Source of the DNA: JAJVIP01 sp964405835 | GTDB taxonomy: Bacteria; Elusimicrobiota; Elusimicrobia; F11 | Length of the DNA stretch: 59,051 nucleotides | Direction: 5' to 3' | Assembly (NCBI GenBank): GCA_964405835.1 | Contig: CAYOPN010000007.1 | Span: forward strand, 1 to 59,051 | In this document: positions 15,067 through 23,591 of the stretch, one piece after another | Position numbering within the stretch: the first letter of the stretch is position 1 | How the letters are laid out: each line of letters starts with the position of its first letter | Translations under genes and position numbers: made by a program | The notes under the pieces: model-generated | Seen by the model: only the letters and a program-made list of their open reading frames with translations | Told to the model about the DNA's origin: nothing | The model's database searches: none

Positions 15067-15621
15067 ATGGGTGTAGCGGACAAAATATTGATGAAAACCG
15101 GGACCCCGGCGCCCGATTTTAAAAATCTGCCCGGCGTGGATGGAAAAAAACACAGTTTGTCGGATTATGCGGCGAACAAGGCGCTGGTGGTGGTGTTCAG
15201 TTGCAACCATTGTCCGTACGTGCAAGCGTACGAAGACCGGATCATGGCCCTGCAAAAAGAATTTGGAAGCAAAGGCGCCCATTTCGTTGCGATCAACGCC
15301 AACGACGCCGTGGGTTATCCCGGTGACAGCTTTGAGAACATGGTGAAACGCGCGAAGGAGCGAAATTTTAATTTTGATTATTTGCGCGATGAAGACCAAA
15401 GCGTGGCCAAGGCCTATGGCGCCACGCACACGCCGCATCTGTTCGTTTTCGATGCCGATCGAAAACTCGCCTACACCGGAAAAATCGACGACAACTGGCA
15501 GGAGCCCGCCAAAGCGACCGCGCATTATTTGCGCGACGCGCTGGCCGCGCTTGTGGACGGCAAGAAACCCCCGCTCAATGAAACATTCGCAATCGGCTGC
15601 ACCATTAAGTGGAAAAACTAA
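15067..15621 (+). CDS. Thioredoxin-fold (AhpC/TSA, redoxin) family protein
   Basis: 184 residues of the thioredoxin-like fold with the active-site motif SCNHCPYV, typical of the 'thioredoxin family protein' group near peroxiredoxins. Also visible are APDFKNLPGVDGK at the start, VAINANDAVGYPGDSFENM, and the cis-Pro loop GATHTPHLFVFD. There is no signal peptide, so it should be cytoplasmic. It starts nine bases after lepB with GGGGGAG in front and is the last gene before the intergenic repeat. It is probably a thiol-disulfide reductase or peroxidase; the substrate is unknown. Confidence 0.88.
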   Translation: MGVADKILMKTGTPAPDFKNLPGVDGKKHSLSDYAANKALVVVFSCNHCPYVQAYEDRIMALQKEFGSKGAHFVAINANDAVGYPGDSFENMVKRAKERNFNFDYLRDEDQSVAKAYGATHTPHLFVFDADRKLAYTGKIDDNWQEPAKATAHYLRDALAALVDGKKPPLNETFAIGCTIKWKN

Positions 15622-15623
15622 TC

Positions 15624-15752
15624 CGTCACCCCGGCGAAAGCCGGGGCCCAGTCCTTTTCCTGATGTTTCATACCTGGATCCCGGCTTTCGTACCGGAACG
15701 GCCAGTACGTCCCGACATAATTCGTTCAATCGAACGGGACGCCGGGATGACG
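15624..15752. repeat. Intergenic palindromic (REP/MITE-like) repeat
   Basis: Ends in an inverted pair (CGTCACCCCGGC at the left, GCCGGGATGACG at the right). Inside are the hairpin CCCCGGC-gaaa-GCCGGGG and a second inverted pair, CGAAAGCCGGGGCCCAG with CTGGATCCCGGCTTTCG. The type, a C/G-rich GTCACCCCGGCGAAAGCC end, resembles short repeats seen between genes in many bacteria. It fills the whole gap between the redoxin gene and hemL and stops eight bases before the hemL ATG. Confidence 0.8.
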
Positions 15753-15760
15753 AGTGTCAT

Positions 15761-17071
15761 ATGACCAACACGATCAAAGTTAATTCCTCTCAATCTGAGA
15801 AACTTTTCGAGGACGCCCAGAAACATCTCGTCGGCGGCGTTAACTCGCCGGTCCGCGCGTTTTTGGCGGTCGGCGGCGCGCCGCGTTTCATCCGCAAAGC
15901 CAAAGGCGCTTTCATCGAAGACGTCGACGGGAATTCCTATATCGATTTTGTGGGTTCGTGGGGTCCGATGATTCTCGGACACAACGCCGAACCGGTGATG
16001 AAAGCGGTCAAAGCGCAACTTGAAAACGGCACGTCCTACGGCGCTCCGTGCGAACCGGAGGTGGAACTCGCCGCGCTAATCAAAGAAGCGCTCCCGTCCA
16101 TTGATTTGCTGCGCTTCACCAGTTCCGGCACCGAAGCGACGATGTCGGCGCTTAGATTGGCGCGCGCGCATACCAAACGCGCCCGCATCGCCAAATTTGA
16201 AGGGGGATACCACGGGCATTCGGACGGCCTGCTGGTGGCGGCCGGGTCCGGCGCTACCACCTTTGGAACGCCCTCGAGCGCCGGCGTTCCCGACTTGCTC
16301 GCCAAAAACACCTGGGTGCTTCCTTTTAATGACCCCCAGGCGCTCGAAGAATTGTTTGTGAAACAGGGGATCAATATCGCGGCGGTCATCATCGAGCCCG
16401 TGTGCGGGAACATGGGTGTCGTGGCGCCGAACAAAGGGTTTCTTGAATTGTTGTCGACGCTCGCAAAAAAACACGGCGCGTTGGTCATTTACGACGAAGT
16501 TATGACGGGTTTCCGTTTGGGATGGAGCGGTGCGCAAGGATTGTACGGCATGAAGCCCGATTTGACCTGTCTCGGAAAAATTATCGGCGGCGGTTTCCCG
16601 GTGGGCGCGTTTGGCGGCCGGAAAGAATTGATGGAGAAAGTGGCGCCGCTTGGACCCGTTTATCAAGCGGGCACGTTGTCGGGAAATCCGGTCGCGATGG
16701 CGGCGGGCCTCGCGGCGCTGCGCACGTTAAAATCCGAGTCTCCCTATGAAAATTTGAACAAAACCACGGCCGACCTCGCGGCGTTTATTCGCGCCGAAGC
16801 GCAAAAGAAAAAGATCCCCGTGCAGGTCAATCAAATGGGGTCCATGTTCACGGTGTTCTTTGCTACCGCGGCGGTGGATTCGTATTTCTCGGCCATGGCT
16901 TCCGACACGCGGCAGTTCAGCGTTTTCTTCAACGCACTCCTCGAGCGCGGAGTGGCGCTGCCACCGTCCCAATTTGAAGCGGCTTTCGTATCAACCGAAC
17001 ACACGCCGGCAGTGCTGGAGAAAGCAAAAAAAGCCATATCGGAGGCGTTCGCGGAGGTGGCCAAGTCATGA
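15761..17071 (+). CDS. hemL: Glutamate-1-semialdehyde 2,1-aminomutase
   Basis: A PLP enzyme converting glutamate 1-semialdehyde to 5-aminolevulinate, the C5 route to tetrapyrroles. Evidence: HLVGGVNSPVRAF at the N-terminus, DVDGNSYIDFVGSWGPMILG, FTSSGTEATMSALRLAR, FEGGYHGHSDGLL, the gating loop AGSGATTFGTPSSAGVP, VIYDEVMTGFR, and the PLP lysine in CLGKIIGGGFPVGAFGG. 436 residues is normal. The ATG at 15761 gives the family's normal N-terminus, but no strong ribosome site is visible; the intergenic repeat ends eight bases before it. It overlaps the next gene by ATGA and heads a run of genes that are almost all overlapping, down to gltX. Confidence 0.96.
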   Translation: MTNTIKVNSSQSEKLFEDAQKHLVGGVNSPVRAFLAVGGAPRFIRKAKGAFIEDVDGNSYIDFVGSWGPMILGHNAEPVMKAVKAQLENGTSYGAPCEPEVELAALIKEALPSIDLLRFTSSGTEATMSALRLARAHTKRARIAKFEGGYHGHSDGLLVAAGSGATTFGTPSSAGVPDLLAKNTWVLPFNDPQALEELFVKQGINIAAVIIEPVCGNMGVVAPNKGFLELLSTLAKKHGALVIYDEVMTGFRLGWSGAQGLYGMKPDLTCLGKIIGGGFPVGAFGGRKELMEKVAPLGPVYQAGTLSGNPVAMAAGLAALRTLKSESPYENLNKTTADLAAFIRAEAQKKKIPVQVNQMGSMFTVFFATAAVDSYFSAMASDTRQFSVFFNALLERGVALPPSQFEAAFVSTEHTPAVLEKAKKAISEAFAEVAKS

Positions 17072-18066
17072 TCAAGATCGGTTCAGAAGTGTTGTGGCTT
17101 TCCGAAGATGATGTTCGTTCCATGCTTACCATGGAAGAGGCGTTGAACGCGGTGGAAAACGCGTTCCGCTTGCATGGCGAAGGCCAGACGCAGATGCCCA
17201 CCAAAATTTATTTGGAATTTGACCCGTACGGCGGCGATTTGCGGGCGATGCCCGCTTATTTGAAAGGCAACGTGTCTGCGGCCGGCGTGAAGATTGTTAA
17301 CTCAAACGCTTCCAATCCGGAGAAGGGGCTGCCCGCGGTCGCCGGCATTATGACCTACATCGATCCGAAGACCGGGCTTCCGCTCGGAATTTTTGGCGCC
17401 GGCACCTTGACCGCGATCCGCACGGGCGCGGCCGGCGGTATAGCGGCAAAACATCTGGCGCGAAAAAATTCTTCGTCGGCGGGTTTGATCGGCTGCGGCC
17501 GCCAGGCGGTTACGCAAGTGGAGGCGCTGAAACATTTTTTCAGACTCGACCGCGTTCTGGTGTGGGGAAAAACCAAGCAGGAGTCGGACACGTTTTGCGC
17601 GCAGAACAAGGCCCTGCATCCCAATATGCTCGCCGTGGCGAGCGTTCAAGAAGCGGCGCAGGCGGACATTTTGGTAACAACCACGCCGGTGCGTGAGCCC
17701 GTGGTCAAAGCGGCCTATGTGCGGCCCGGCACCCACATCAATGCGATTGGCGCGGACGCGGCCGGCAAACAGGAGTTGGAGCTGGCGCTGGTCAAATCAG
17801 CGCGCGTGGTGGTCGACGAGTGGCACCAGGCCTCCCACGCGGGGGAAATCAACGTGCCGGTCTCAAGCGGAAAATTTACCGAACATGATCTCGCGGCGCA
17901 GCTTGGTGAAATCGTGATGGGGAAAAAGAAAGGCCGCTTGTCCGAAGCCGATGTGACCATTTTTGATTCAACGGGCCTTGCGATCCAGGACGTCGCCGTC
18001 GCCAAAATAATTTTTGAGAAAGCCGTAAAAAATAACAAAGGTCAGGTACTCAAGCTCCATGGTTGA
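17068..18066 (+). CDS. Ornithine cyclodeaminase / mu-crystallin family dehydrogenase
   Basis: 332 residues of the OCD/mu-crystallin family, NAD(P)-dependent enzymes including ornithine cyclodeaminase, archaeal alanine dehydrogenase and imine reductases. Visible: LWLSEDDVRSMLTMEEALNA, the substrate region MPAYLKGNVSAAGVKIVNSN, LTAIRTGAAGGIAAKHLAR, the Rossmann loop GLIGCGRQAVTQVEAL, ADILVTTTPVREPVV, and INAIGADAAGKQELE. It overlaps hemL by four bases and the DUF1015 gene by eight. Family membership is clear. Which substrate it uses cannot be read from the sequence; an alanine dehydrogenase-like role is as likely as ornithine deamination. Confidence 0.88.
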   Translation: MIKIGSEVLWLSEDDVRSMLTMEEALNAVENAFRLHGEGQTQMPTKIYLEFDPYGGDLRAMPAYLKGNVSAAGVKIVNSNASNPEKGLPAVAGIMTYIDPKTGLPLGIFGAGTLTAIRTGAAGGIAAKHLARKNSSSAGLIGCGRQAVTQVEALKHFFRLDRVLVWGKTKQESDTFCAQNKALHPNMLAVASVQEAAQADILVTTTPVREPVVKAAYVRPGTHINAIGADAAGKQELELALVKSARVVVDEWHQASHAGEINVPVSSGKFTEHDLAAQLGEIVMGKKKGRLSEADVTIFDSTGLAIQDVAVAKIIFEKAVKNNKGQVLKLHG

Positions 18067-19363
18067 TATAGCCCCATTCCGCGCGTTGCGCCCGAAGTCA
18101 AGCAATAACGGCGCCGACATCTCCGCGTTCATTTGCCCGCCGTACGATGTGATCTCTCCGCATCAACGCGAAGCGATCGAACAGAAATATCCGAACAATG
18201 TCGTCCAGATCGAATTGCCGAAAGGCGTCGACTTTGAAAAATTTTCCAATGCGGCCCGCTTGTTAAATACGTGGAAAGCAGACGGCGTGGTCCAAGAGGA
18301 CCGTGCGCCCTCCTTTTATCTTTTGGAAACCACGTTCCGGATCAAAGACGCGTTCGCGCCGAACAAACCGCTCAAGCGCTACGGCGTGCTTTCGGCCCTG
18401 CAACTGGAAACACCCGGAAAAGGCGCGGTCCATCCGCACGAGAAAACATTGCCGAAGGCCAAAGAGGAACGGCTCAACCTCATCACCGCGCTTCAAACCG
18501 ACGTGAGCCCTATATTTGGCCTGTTCTTCGACAAGAAAAAACAGTGGCGCAAATGGGTGGCCAAAGTCATCAAACAGAAGCCGCTTGTGAAAGGCCAGGA
18601 GGGAAAAGATTTGTCGCACCGGCTTTGGAAAGTGGAGGCCGGCGCGCTGCACAAAGAACTGCGAAGCATGTTGCGTGCAAAAGACCTCTATATCGCCGAC
18701 GGCCACCACCGCTACGAAGTGGCCTGGGCCTACTGCCAGCAACGTCTCAAAAATGCCGCGGGTCTGCCCGCCGAAGCTTTAGCGGAGGCGGGCTTTCATC
18801 GCGTGATGGCGTACATCTGTCCGATGGAAGAGCCAGGCCTCTTGATGCTGCCCACGCACCGGTTGATCAAATCCCCGTTGACCGTTAATTCCTGGAAGTC
18901 CCATTTGTCCGCATTGTTCAGCATCAACCCGGTGAAGGACATGAAAACCATCATCAAAGAACTCGTCGCCGGCAACGGCCGGAAAATTGGCTGGGTGTAT
19001 GCGGGCGGAATGGCGATCTTGACGCCGAAGCCCGGCATGTCCGTGGATCGTCTTCTGGAAGAACGCCCCAAGGCGCTCCGCGAACTGGACGTTATTTTGT
19101 TGCACGACGTGGCGCTTGGCGAAACCATCAAGCCCGAGATGACCAAAGAACGCGAAGTTATTTTCACGCGCGACTTGGACGGAATGGAAGTGATGGTGGA
19201 GAAAGACCCATCCTGGGTCGGTTTTGTTCTCGCTTCGCCCGGTGTGGCATCTCTGGCCCGCGTAGCCGGCGCGAACGAAGTCATGCCGCCGAAGACCACT
19301 TATTTTTACCCCAAGGTTCCGACGGGATTCACCATGATGAGCAAGGAGCAGAGCATCCAATGA
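18059..19363 (+). CDS. DUF1015 family protein
   Basis: 434 residues matching the DUF1015 family (conserved, uncharacterised, common in anaerobes, often near amino-acid metabolism genes). Family landmarks: IAPFRALRP at the start, CPPYDVIS, a PNNVVQIELPKG segment, KRYGVLSALQLE, VHPHEKTLPKAKEERLNLI, DVSPIFGLF, YIADGHHRYEVAWAYCQ, and LPTHRLI. The histidine-rich ADGHHRYE suggests a metal or nucleotide site, but no reaction is established. There is no signal peptide. It overlaps both neighbours, so it belongs to the hemL transcript. Confidence 0.9.
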   Translation: MVDIAPFRALRPKSSNNGADISAFICPPYDVISPHQREAIEQKYPNNVVQIELPKGVDFEKFSNAARLLNTWKADGVVQEDRAPSFYLLETTFRIKDAFAPNKPLKRYGVLSALQLETPGKGAVHPHEKTLPKAKEERLNLITALQTDVSPIFGLFFDKKKQWRKWVAKVIKQKPLVKGQEGKDLSHRLWKVEAGALHKELRSMLRAKDLYIADGHHRYEVAWAYCQQRLKNAAGLPAEALAEAGFHRVMAYICPMEEPGLLMLPTHRLIKSPLTVNSWKSHLSALFSINPVKDMKTIIKELVAGNGRKIGWVYAGGMAILTPKPGMSVDRLLEERPKALRELDVILLHDVALGETIKPEMTKEREVIFTRDLDGMEVMVEKDPSWVGFVLASPGVASLARVAGANEVMPPKTTYFYPKVPTGFTMMSKEQSIQ

Positions 19364-19917
19364 CCTGGGTCGACGTTTCGCTCATTGTCGTCTTGCTCTG
19401 CTTCGTTGCGCTTGGCGCGCGGATGGGGAGCCTATGGACGGGCGCGTGTTTGATCGGCGGGTTCTTCGGGGCCTTCCTGGTCGAATATTACACGCTGCCG
19501 GTGAGCGAAATGATCGGCGGTTTCACGGGCGCGCGCTTGGTGTCGGGGGCGCTTTTATTTGCCGGCGGTGTGGTCGTGGCGCTTGTGCCCGGGTGGGTGC
19601 TTAGCCGTCTCATGTCGGCTTTTTTCCTTGGGATATTCGACAGCATTGTGGGGCTCCTCGCGGGTGCGCTCACGGGCCTGGTCGCCGTGACGCTCTTTTT
19701 CATGTTTGTGTTGCCGCACGCGCCGTCCATTGAGAAGAGCAAGGCGTGGCGGAAATCCAAAATCGTCAAACCGATGCATCACATGATCGAAGACTTTTTC
19801 AACGATCGCCGTTTCCGCAAGGGCTCGACTGTAGATCAACTGAAGAAAGATTTTGCGCACGAGGTCGAGCCGGTGATCGAAGAGACCGGGAGCAAAGTCA
19901 AAAAAATCTTGAAGTGA
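19360..19917 (+). CDS. cvpA: CvpA family membrane protein
   Basis: 185 residues with four hydrophobic helices (about residues 4-25, 28-45, 58-80 and 85-115) and a charged cytoplasmic tail of about 70 residues. The beginning MTWVDVSLIVVLLCFVALGARMG and the small-residue-rich helices are typical of CvpA/colicin V production proteins, which affect envelope stability and secretion by an unknown mechanism. It overlaps DUF1015 by ATGA and pabB by GTGA. The identification rests on topology, the N-terminal pattern and size. Confidence 0.75.
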   Translation: MTWVDVSLIVVLLCFVALGARMGSLWTGACLIGGFFGAFLVEYYTLPVSEMIGGFTGARLVSGALLFAGGVVVALVPGWVLSRLMSAFFLGIFDSIVGLLAGALTGLVAVTLFFMFVLPHAPSIEKSKAWRKSKIVKPMHHMIEDFFNDRRFRKGSTVDQLKKDFAHEVEPVIEETGSKVKKILK

Positions 19918-21146
19918 ATGCGGTAGCCATTCCCAACCTGCCGGCCGACCCGTTGTCGTTTTGGAAGGCCCTCCACCCCAATCCCATGAACGGCTTCTTC
20001 CTGGGCCCTGTCTCCGGAAAAAATTCCGATATCTACATGTCCGCCGGTGAACCGCGTCACGTTTGGACCGCCGGTTCCAACGACGTAAATGCGCTACTCG
20101 ACAAAATCAAACCTTTGTTCCGGCCGGGAAAAACATTGCCCCGTTTTGTTGGATTTCTTGGATTCAACGCGGGCCGTGCTTTTGATCCGGGCTTGCGCCG
20201 TTTGCCATTGCGTTCCAATCCGTTGAAAACACCCGCCGCGCTGTTTGCGGATTATCCGCACGTGATAAAGCTCGACTACAAAAAGAACGAGACCGTCGTG
20301 ATCGCGCTTCCGTCGCCGAAAACAAAAACGCGTCTCAAGACCTTGGGCCCCATTCCGTTCTCCCGCATGGTCTGCCGTGCCAAGGACGCCATCTCCGCCG
20401 GCGACATTTATCAGGCAAACGTGAGTTTGCGATTTTCCGGAAACTTTGACGGTGACCCGGTGGAATTGTACCGCCGACTTTCGGAACGCAATCCGTCGCC
20501 TTATGCTTGTTTGATCAAGTTCCGTGATTCGTGGTTGGTAAGCGCCTCGCCGGAATTGTTGTTGAAGACCGAAGGGCGACGTGTCGTAACACGGCCCATC
20601 GCCGGCACGCGCCCGCGCGGCAAGAACGCCACGATCGACCGGAAACGACAAGGACAACTTTTGTTATCGCCCAAAGAACGGGCCGAGCACATCATGCTGG
20701 TGGATCTCGAGAGGAACGATTTGGGTCGTGTGTGCGAGCCCGGCAGCGTGCGCGTTTCAGACCGTTTCGCGGTCGAACGGTATTCGCACGTGATGCATAT
20801 CGTGTCACAGGTGGAGGGCCGGCTTTCGCCGCGAAAGAATTCCATCGACGCGTTGAAGGCGGTGTTTCCGGGCGGCACCATCACGGGTTGTCCAAAAATA
20901 AAATCGATCGAGATCATAGAGGAAATCGAAAAAGTGGCGCGCGGGCCCTTTTACGGAAGCGCCGGTTTTTTCCGCGGCAACGGCGACGCCGTGTTCAATA
21001 TTTTGATCCGCACCGCGCTCATTCAAGACAAAAAGATCACGGTCCAAGCCGGCGCCGGCATCGTGGCCGATTCGCGCCCCGCGCGCGAATACCGCGAGAT
21101 AAAAGCCAAAGCGGGCGCACTGTTGGAAGCGGTCGCGTCCTTATGA
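19914..21146 (+). CDS. pabB: Chorismate-binding enzyme, aminodeoxychorismate synthase component I-like
   Basis: A 410-residue chorismate-utilising enzyme (TrpE/PabB/MenF fold): DIYQANVSLRF, LVSASPELLL, RPIAGTRPRG, ERAEHIMLVDLERNDLGRVC, VQAGAGIVADSRPAREY, and FPGGTITGCPKIKSIEII. PabB makes 4-amino-4-deoxychorismate for folate. The residue that is Lys in classical PabB (PIKGT) is Ala here, as in TrpE. The short length and the directly coupled pabC (ATGA) still favour PabB, but anthranilate synthase activity is possible. No glutaminase subunit (PabA/TrpG) is in the window. The start is the GTG at 19914, overlapping the cvpA stop; upstream in-frame sequence lies inside cvpA. Confidence 0.85.
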   Translation: MNAVAIPNLPADPLSFWKALHPNPMNGFFLGPVSGKNSDIYMSAGEPRHVWTAGSNDVNALLDKIKPLFRPGKTLPRFVGFLGFNAGRAFDPGLRRLPLRSNPLKTPAALFADYPHVIKLDYKKNETVVIALPSPKTKTRLKTLGPIPFSRMVCRAKDAISAGDIYQANVSLRFSGNFDGDPVELYRRLSERNPSPYACLIKFRDSWLVSASPELLLKTEGRRVVTRPIAGTRPRGKNATIDRKRQGQLLLSPKERAEHIMLVDLERNDLGRVCEPGSVRVSDRFAVERYSHVMHIVSQVEGRLSPRKNSIDALKAVFPGGTITGCPKIKSIEIIEEIEKVARGPFYGSAGFFRGNGDAVFNILIRTALIQDKKITVQAGAGIVADSRPAREYREIKAKAGALLEAVASL

Positions 21147-22045
21147 TTGTTTGCCTGAACGGGAAATTATTGCCGGAAAACAAAGCGCATATTTCGATCG
21201 ATGACCGCGGCTTCTTGCTCGGCGACGGGTTGTACGAAACGCTGCGCGTGTACGGCGGCCGGCCGTTCTTGTTGGATGAACATCTGCGCCGTTTGAAAAG
21301 CGGGCTCACGTTTGTCGGAATCAATGTGTCCGTGCCGAAAATCCGCGCCGGAATTTTGAACGTGGTCCGCGCCAACAAATGCAAAAACGCGGCGGTCCGC
21401 GTTACGGTTTCCCGCGGCGTCGGCGCGCCGGGCCTCGATCCAAGCAATGCAAAACAACCGACCATTCTCATCACGGCGCGCCCGTTCACCGGATATCCCA
21501 AAGCGTCGCGCGAGCGGGGAGTAACGGCCGCGGTCGTGTCGGTGCGCCGCAACGATCCGGAAGCAGTGCCGCCGTCGCTTAAATCCATCAGCCTCCTTAA
21601 TAATGTGCTCGCCAAGCGAGAGGCCAACAAGTTAAAAGCCGACGAGGCGATCTTCCTCACGGCCGAAGGCCATGTGGCGGAGGGGGCCACATCCAACGTG
21701 TTTGCGATCAAGGAAGGCCGTTTATTTACGCCGGCCCTGGACGGCCATCAGTTGGCCGGGGTAACGCGCGCGTTCGTTTGCCGGTTGGGCCGTCGGGAGG
21801 GCTTGTCCGTCATTGAGACCAAAATGACGGTTAATGATTTATTTTCGTCGGACGAATTGTTTTTGACCAACGCATTGATGGAAGTCCTGCCGGTAACGAA
21901 ACTGGTGCAGCGGGGCCGGTCCAATCGGACGTGGAAGAAGGTTGGCCCGGTCACCGCCAAGTTGATGATTTGCTACACTCCGGGTCGCCAAAAAAGCTCG
22001 GCGACTAAACCCGCCTTCGCTAATCCATCCAAGAGAGAGTTATGA
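21143..22045 (+). CDS. pabC: Class IV PLP aminotransferase, aminodeoxychorismate lyase-like
   Basis: 300 residues of the fold-type IV PLP family (PabC, branched-chain and D-amino-acid aminotransferases). Motifs: DDRGFLLGDGLYETLRVYGG, VRVTVSRG, the PLP lysine in PSLKSISLLNNVLAKREA, AEGATSNVFAI and DELFLTNALMEVLPV. PabC converts aminodeoxychorismate to 4-aminobenzoate and pyruvate. Immediate coupling to the pabB-like gene (ATGA) supports this over a transaminase role. The last roughly 25 residues (after MICYTPGRQ) form a non-conserved-looking tail that ends by overlapping hisG by ATGA. Confidence 0.85.
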   Translation: MIVCLNGKLLPENKAHISIDDRGFLLGDGLYETLRVYGGRPFLLDEHLRRLKSGLTFVGINVSVPKIRAGILNVVRANKCKNAAVRVTVSRGVGAPGLDPSNAKQPTILITARPFTGYPKASRERGVTAAVVSVRRNDPEAVPPSLKSISLLNNVLAKREANKLKADEAIFLTAEGHVAEGATSNVFAIKEGRLFTPALDGHQLAGVTRAFVCRLGRREGLSVIETKMTVNDLFSSDELFLTNALMEVLPVTKLVQRGRSNRTWKKVGPVTAKLMICYTPGRQKSSATKPAFANPSKREL

Positions 22046-22938
22046 AACCCCAAGAAGAGAAACAGAAGCGCGTATTAAAACTTGGCATGCCCAAAGGCAG
22101 CCTGCAGGAATCCACCGCCGAGTTGTTCAAGAAGGCCGGCATCCGCATCAGCACCGGCGATCGTTCTTACTTCCCTTATTGCGACGACGATGAAATCGAA
22201 ATCATGCTCGTCCGTTCCCAGGAAATGGGCAAATACGTGCAAGACGGCCTGTTCGACGCAGGTCTCACCGGTCACGACTGGATCCTCGAGACCGACGCGA
22301 AAGTGCAAGAAGTCTGCGAGCTCATTTACGGAAAATCTGGTTTCCGCCCCGTCCGCTGGGTGTTGGCCGTGCCGAACGACTCGCCGATCAAGACCGTGAA
22401 AGATTTGGAAGGAAAAACGATCGCCACCGAGCTTGTGAATTACACGACCAAGTATCTGGCCGACCGCAAAGTAAAGGCGACCATCGAGTTCTCATGGGGC
22501 GCCACCGAAGCCAAGGCCGGCATGCTCGTCGACGCGATCGTTGAGCTCACCGAAACCGGCCGTTCGCTGAAAGCGAACAAGCTGCGCATCGTCGAAGATT
22601 TCCTCGCTTCCACCACGCGCTTTATCGCGAACGAGAAAGCCTGGAACGACCCGTGGAAACGCCAGAAGATCGAAAACATCGCGATCCTCCTCAAGGGTGC
22701 GTTGGCAGCGGAGGGCATGGTCGGTCTCAAAATGAATTTGAAAGAAGCGGACCTGGACAAAATCATGAAGGTACTGCCATCTCTGAAACGTCCGACCGTC
22801 AGCAAGCTGACATTACCGGAGTGGATCGCCATCGAAGTGGTGGTCGAAGAAAGCGTTGTGAAGCGCATCCTGCCTGAGCTCAAACGGGCGGGTGCCGAAG
22901 GAATTATTGAGTATCCGCTCAATAAGTTGATAGCCTAA
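22042..22938 (+). CDS. hisG: ATP phosphoribosyltransferase, long form
   Basis: Condenses ATP and PRPP in the first step of histidine synthesis. 298 residues is the long, hexameric form with a C-terminal regulatory (histidine-sensing) domain; it does not need HisZ. Visible: LKLGMPKGSLQESTAELFKK, DDEIEIMLVRSQEMGKYV, DAGLTGHDWILE, IATELVNYTTKYLADR, and the PRPP loop region DAIVELTETGRSLKANKL. The C-terminal domain starts near KMNLKEADLDKI and ends EGIIEYPLNKLIA. No other his gene is in the window. It overlaps pabC by ATGA and precedes the DUF5678-like gene by four bases. Confidence 0.95.
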   Translation: MKPQEEKQKRVLKLGMPKGSLQESTAELFKKAGIRISTGDRSYFPYCDDDEIEIMLVRSQEMGKYVQDGLFDAGLTGHDWILETDAKVQEVCELIYGKSGFRPVRWVLAVPNDSPIKTVKDLEGKTIATELVNYTTKYLADRKVKATIEFSWGATEAKAGMLVDAIVELTETGRSLKANKLRIVEDFLASTTRFIANEKAWNDPWKRQKIENIAILLKGALAAEGMVGLKMNLKEADLDKIMKVLPSLKRPTVSKLTLPEWIAIEVVVEESVVKRILPELKRAGAEGIIEYPLNKLIA

Positions 22939-22942
22939 GCCC

Positions 22943-23176
22943 ATGGACATTTGCAAAGAGACCAAATGGCTCTGCGAAAACGCCAAATCGCTTGAGAAGT
23001 TTGCGGGCCAGTGGGTGGTGTTCTCCTCCACCCGCGGTCTCGTCGGAAAAGCCGGCACGCTGAACAACGCGCTCCGCTCCTTCCGCCAAGCCAAATCGAA
23101 GTCCGCGCCTTTCCTGTTTCACGTTCCTTCCAAAGAAGAACTCGTCTCTCCTCTCTCCGTTGCCTCGAAGAAATAA
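22943..23176 (+). CDS. Small DUF5678-like protein
   Basis: 77 residues. The core EKFAGQWVVFSS, an ALRSFRQAK helix and the ending FLFHVPSKEELV resemble DUF5678, small proteins of unknown function with a W-V/A strand, a helix and a V-P strand. It overlaps the following retropepsin-like gene by 17 bases. In my recollection such DUF5678 genes are often paired with a retropepsin-like gene, so the two may work together. There is no signal peptide or catalytic motif. The family call is tentative. Confidence 0.65.
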   Translation: MDICKETKWLCENAKSLEKFAGQWVVFSSTRGLVGKAGTLNNALRSFRQAKSKSAPFLFHVPSKEELVSPLSVASKK

Positions 23177-23591
23177 TCCGTCCGCGCCGCACCATTACAA
23201 GTTTCCCTACGTAAAATTTCACGGGAAATATTATCCGCTTATTCCGCTGACATTGCGTCGCGGCACGCATCGCGTAAGCACCTTCGCGCTGATTGATTCG
23301 GGGGCCAGCATATCCGTGTTCCGGCCCGAGATCGCGCGCGCGCTGCGCCTGCCGCACGCGTCCCGCGAAAAACAATCGCTCTCCACCGCCGATGGGAAAG
23401 TCGGCATTGGTGTCGCGAAAGTGGCCGTGCAGGTCGAGCAAACCAATTTCAACGCGAACATCGGCTTCACGGATAAATACGCGGCCAGTTTCAATATTCT
23501 GGGACGCGAAGGTTTCTTCGGCCGGTTCAGCATTTGTTTTAATGAAATCATGAAAACCGTCATTCTTGTTCCGTTGGGGAGGAAACGCTGA
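23160..23591 (+). CDS. Retropepsin-like aspartic protease
   Basis: 143 residues. The catalytic motif FALIDSGASISVF (DSGA), preceded by a beta strand (HRVSTF), and the later FNILGREGFFGRF (the hydrophobic-hydrophobic-Gly flap partner, ILGR) are the signatures of dimeric retropepsin-like proteases. One such domain gives a half-site, so a homodimer is expected. There is no signal peptide. The stop overlaps the gltX start by one base (TGATG). The pairing with the small DUF5678-like gene suggests a conserved two-gene module whose substrate is unknown. Confidence 0.8.
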   Translation: MPRRNNPSAPHHYKFPYVKFHGKYYPLIPLTLRRGTHRVSTFALIDSGASISVFRPEIARALRLPHASREKQSLSTADGKVGIGVAKVAVQVEQTNFNANIGFTDKYAASFNILGREGFFGRFSICFNEIMKTVILVPLGRKR

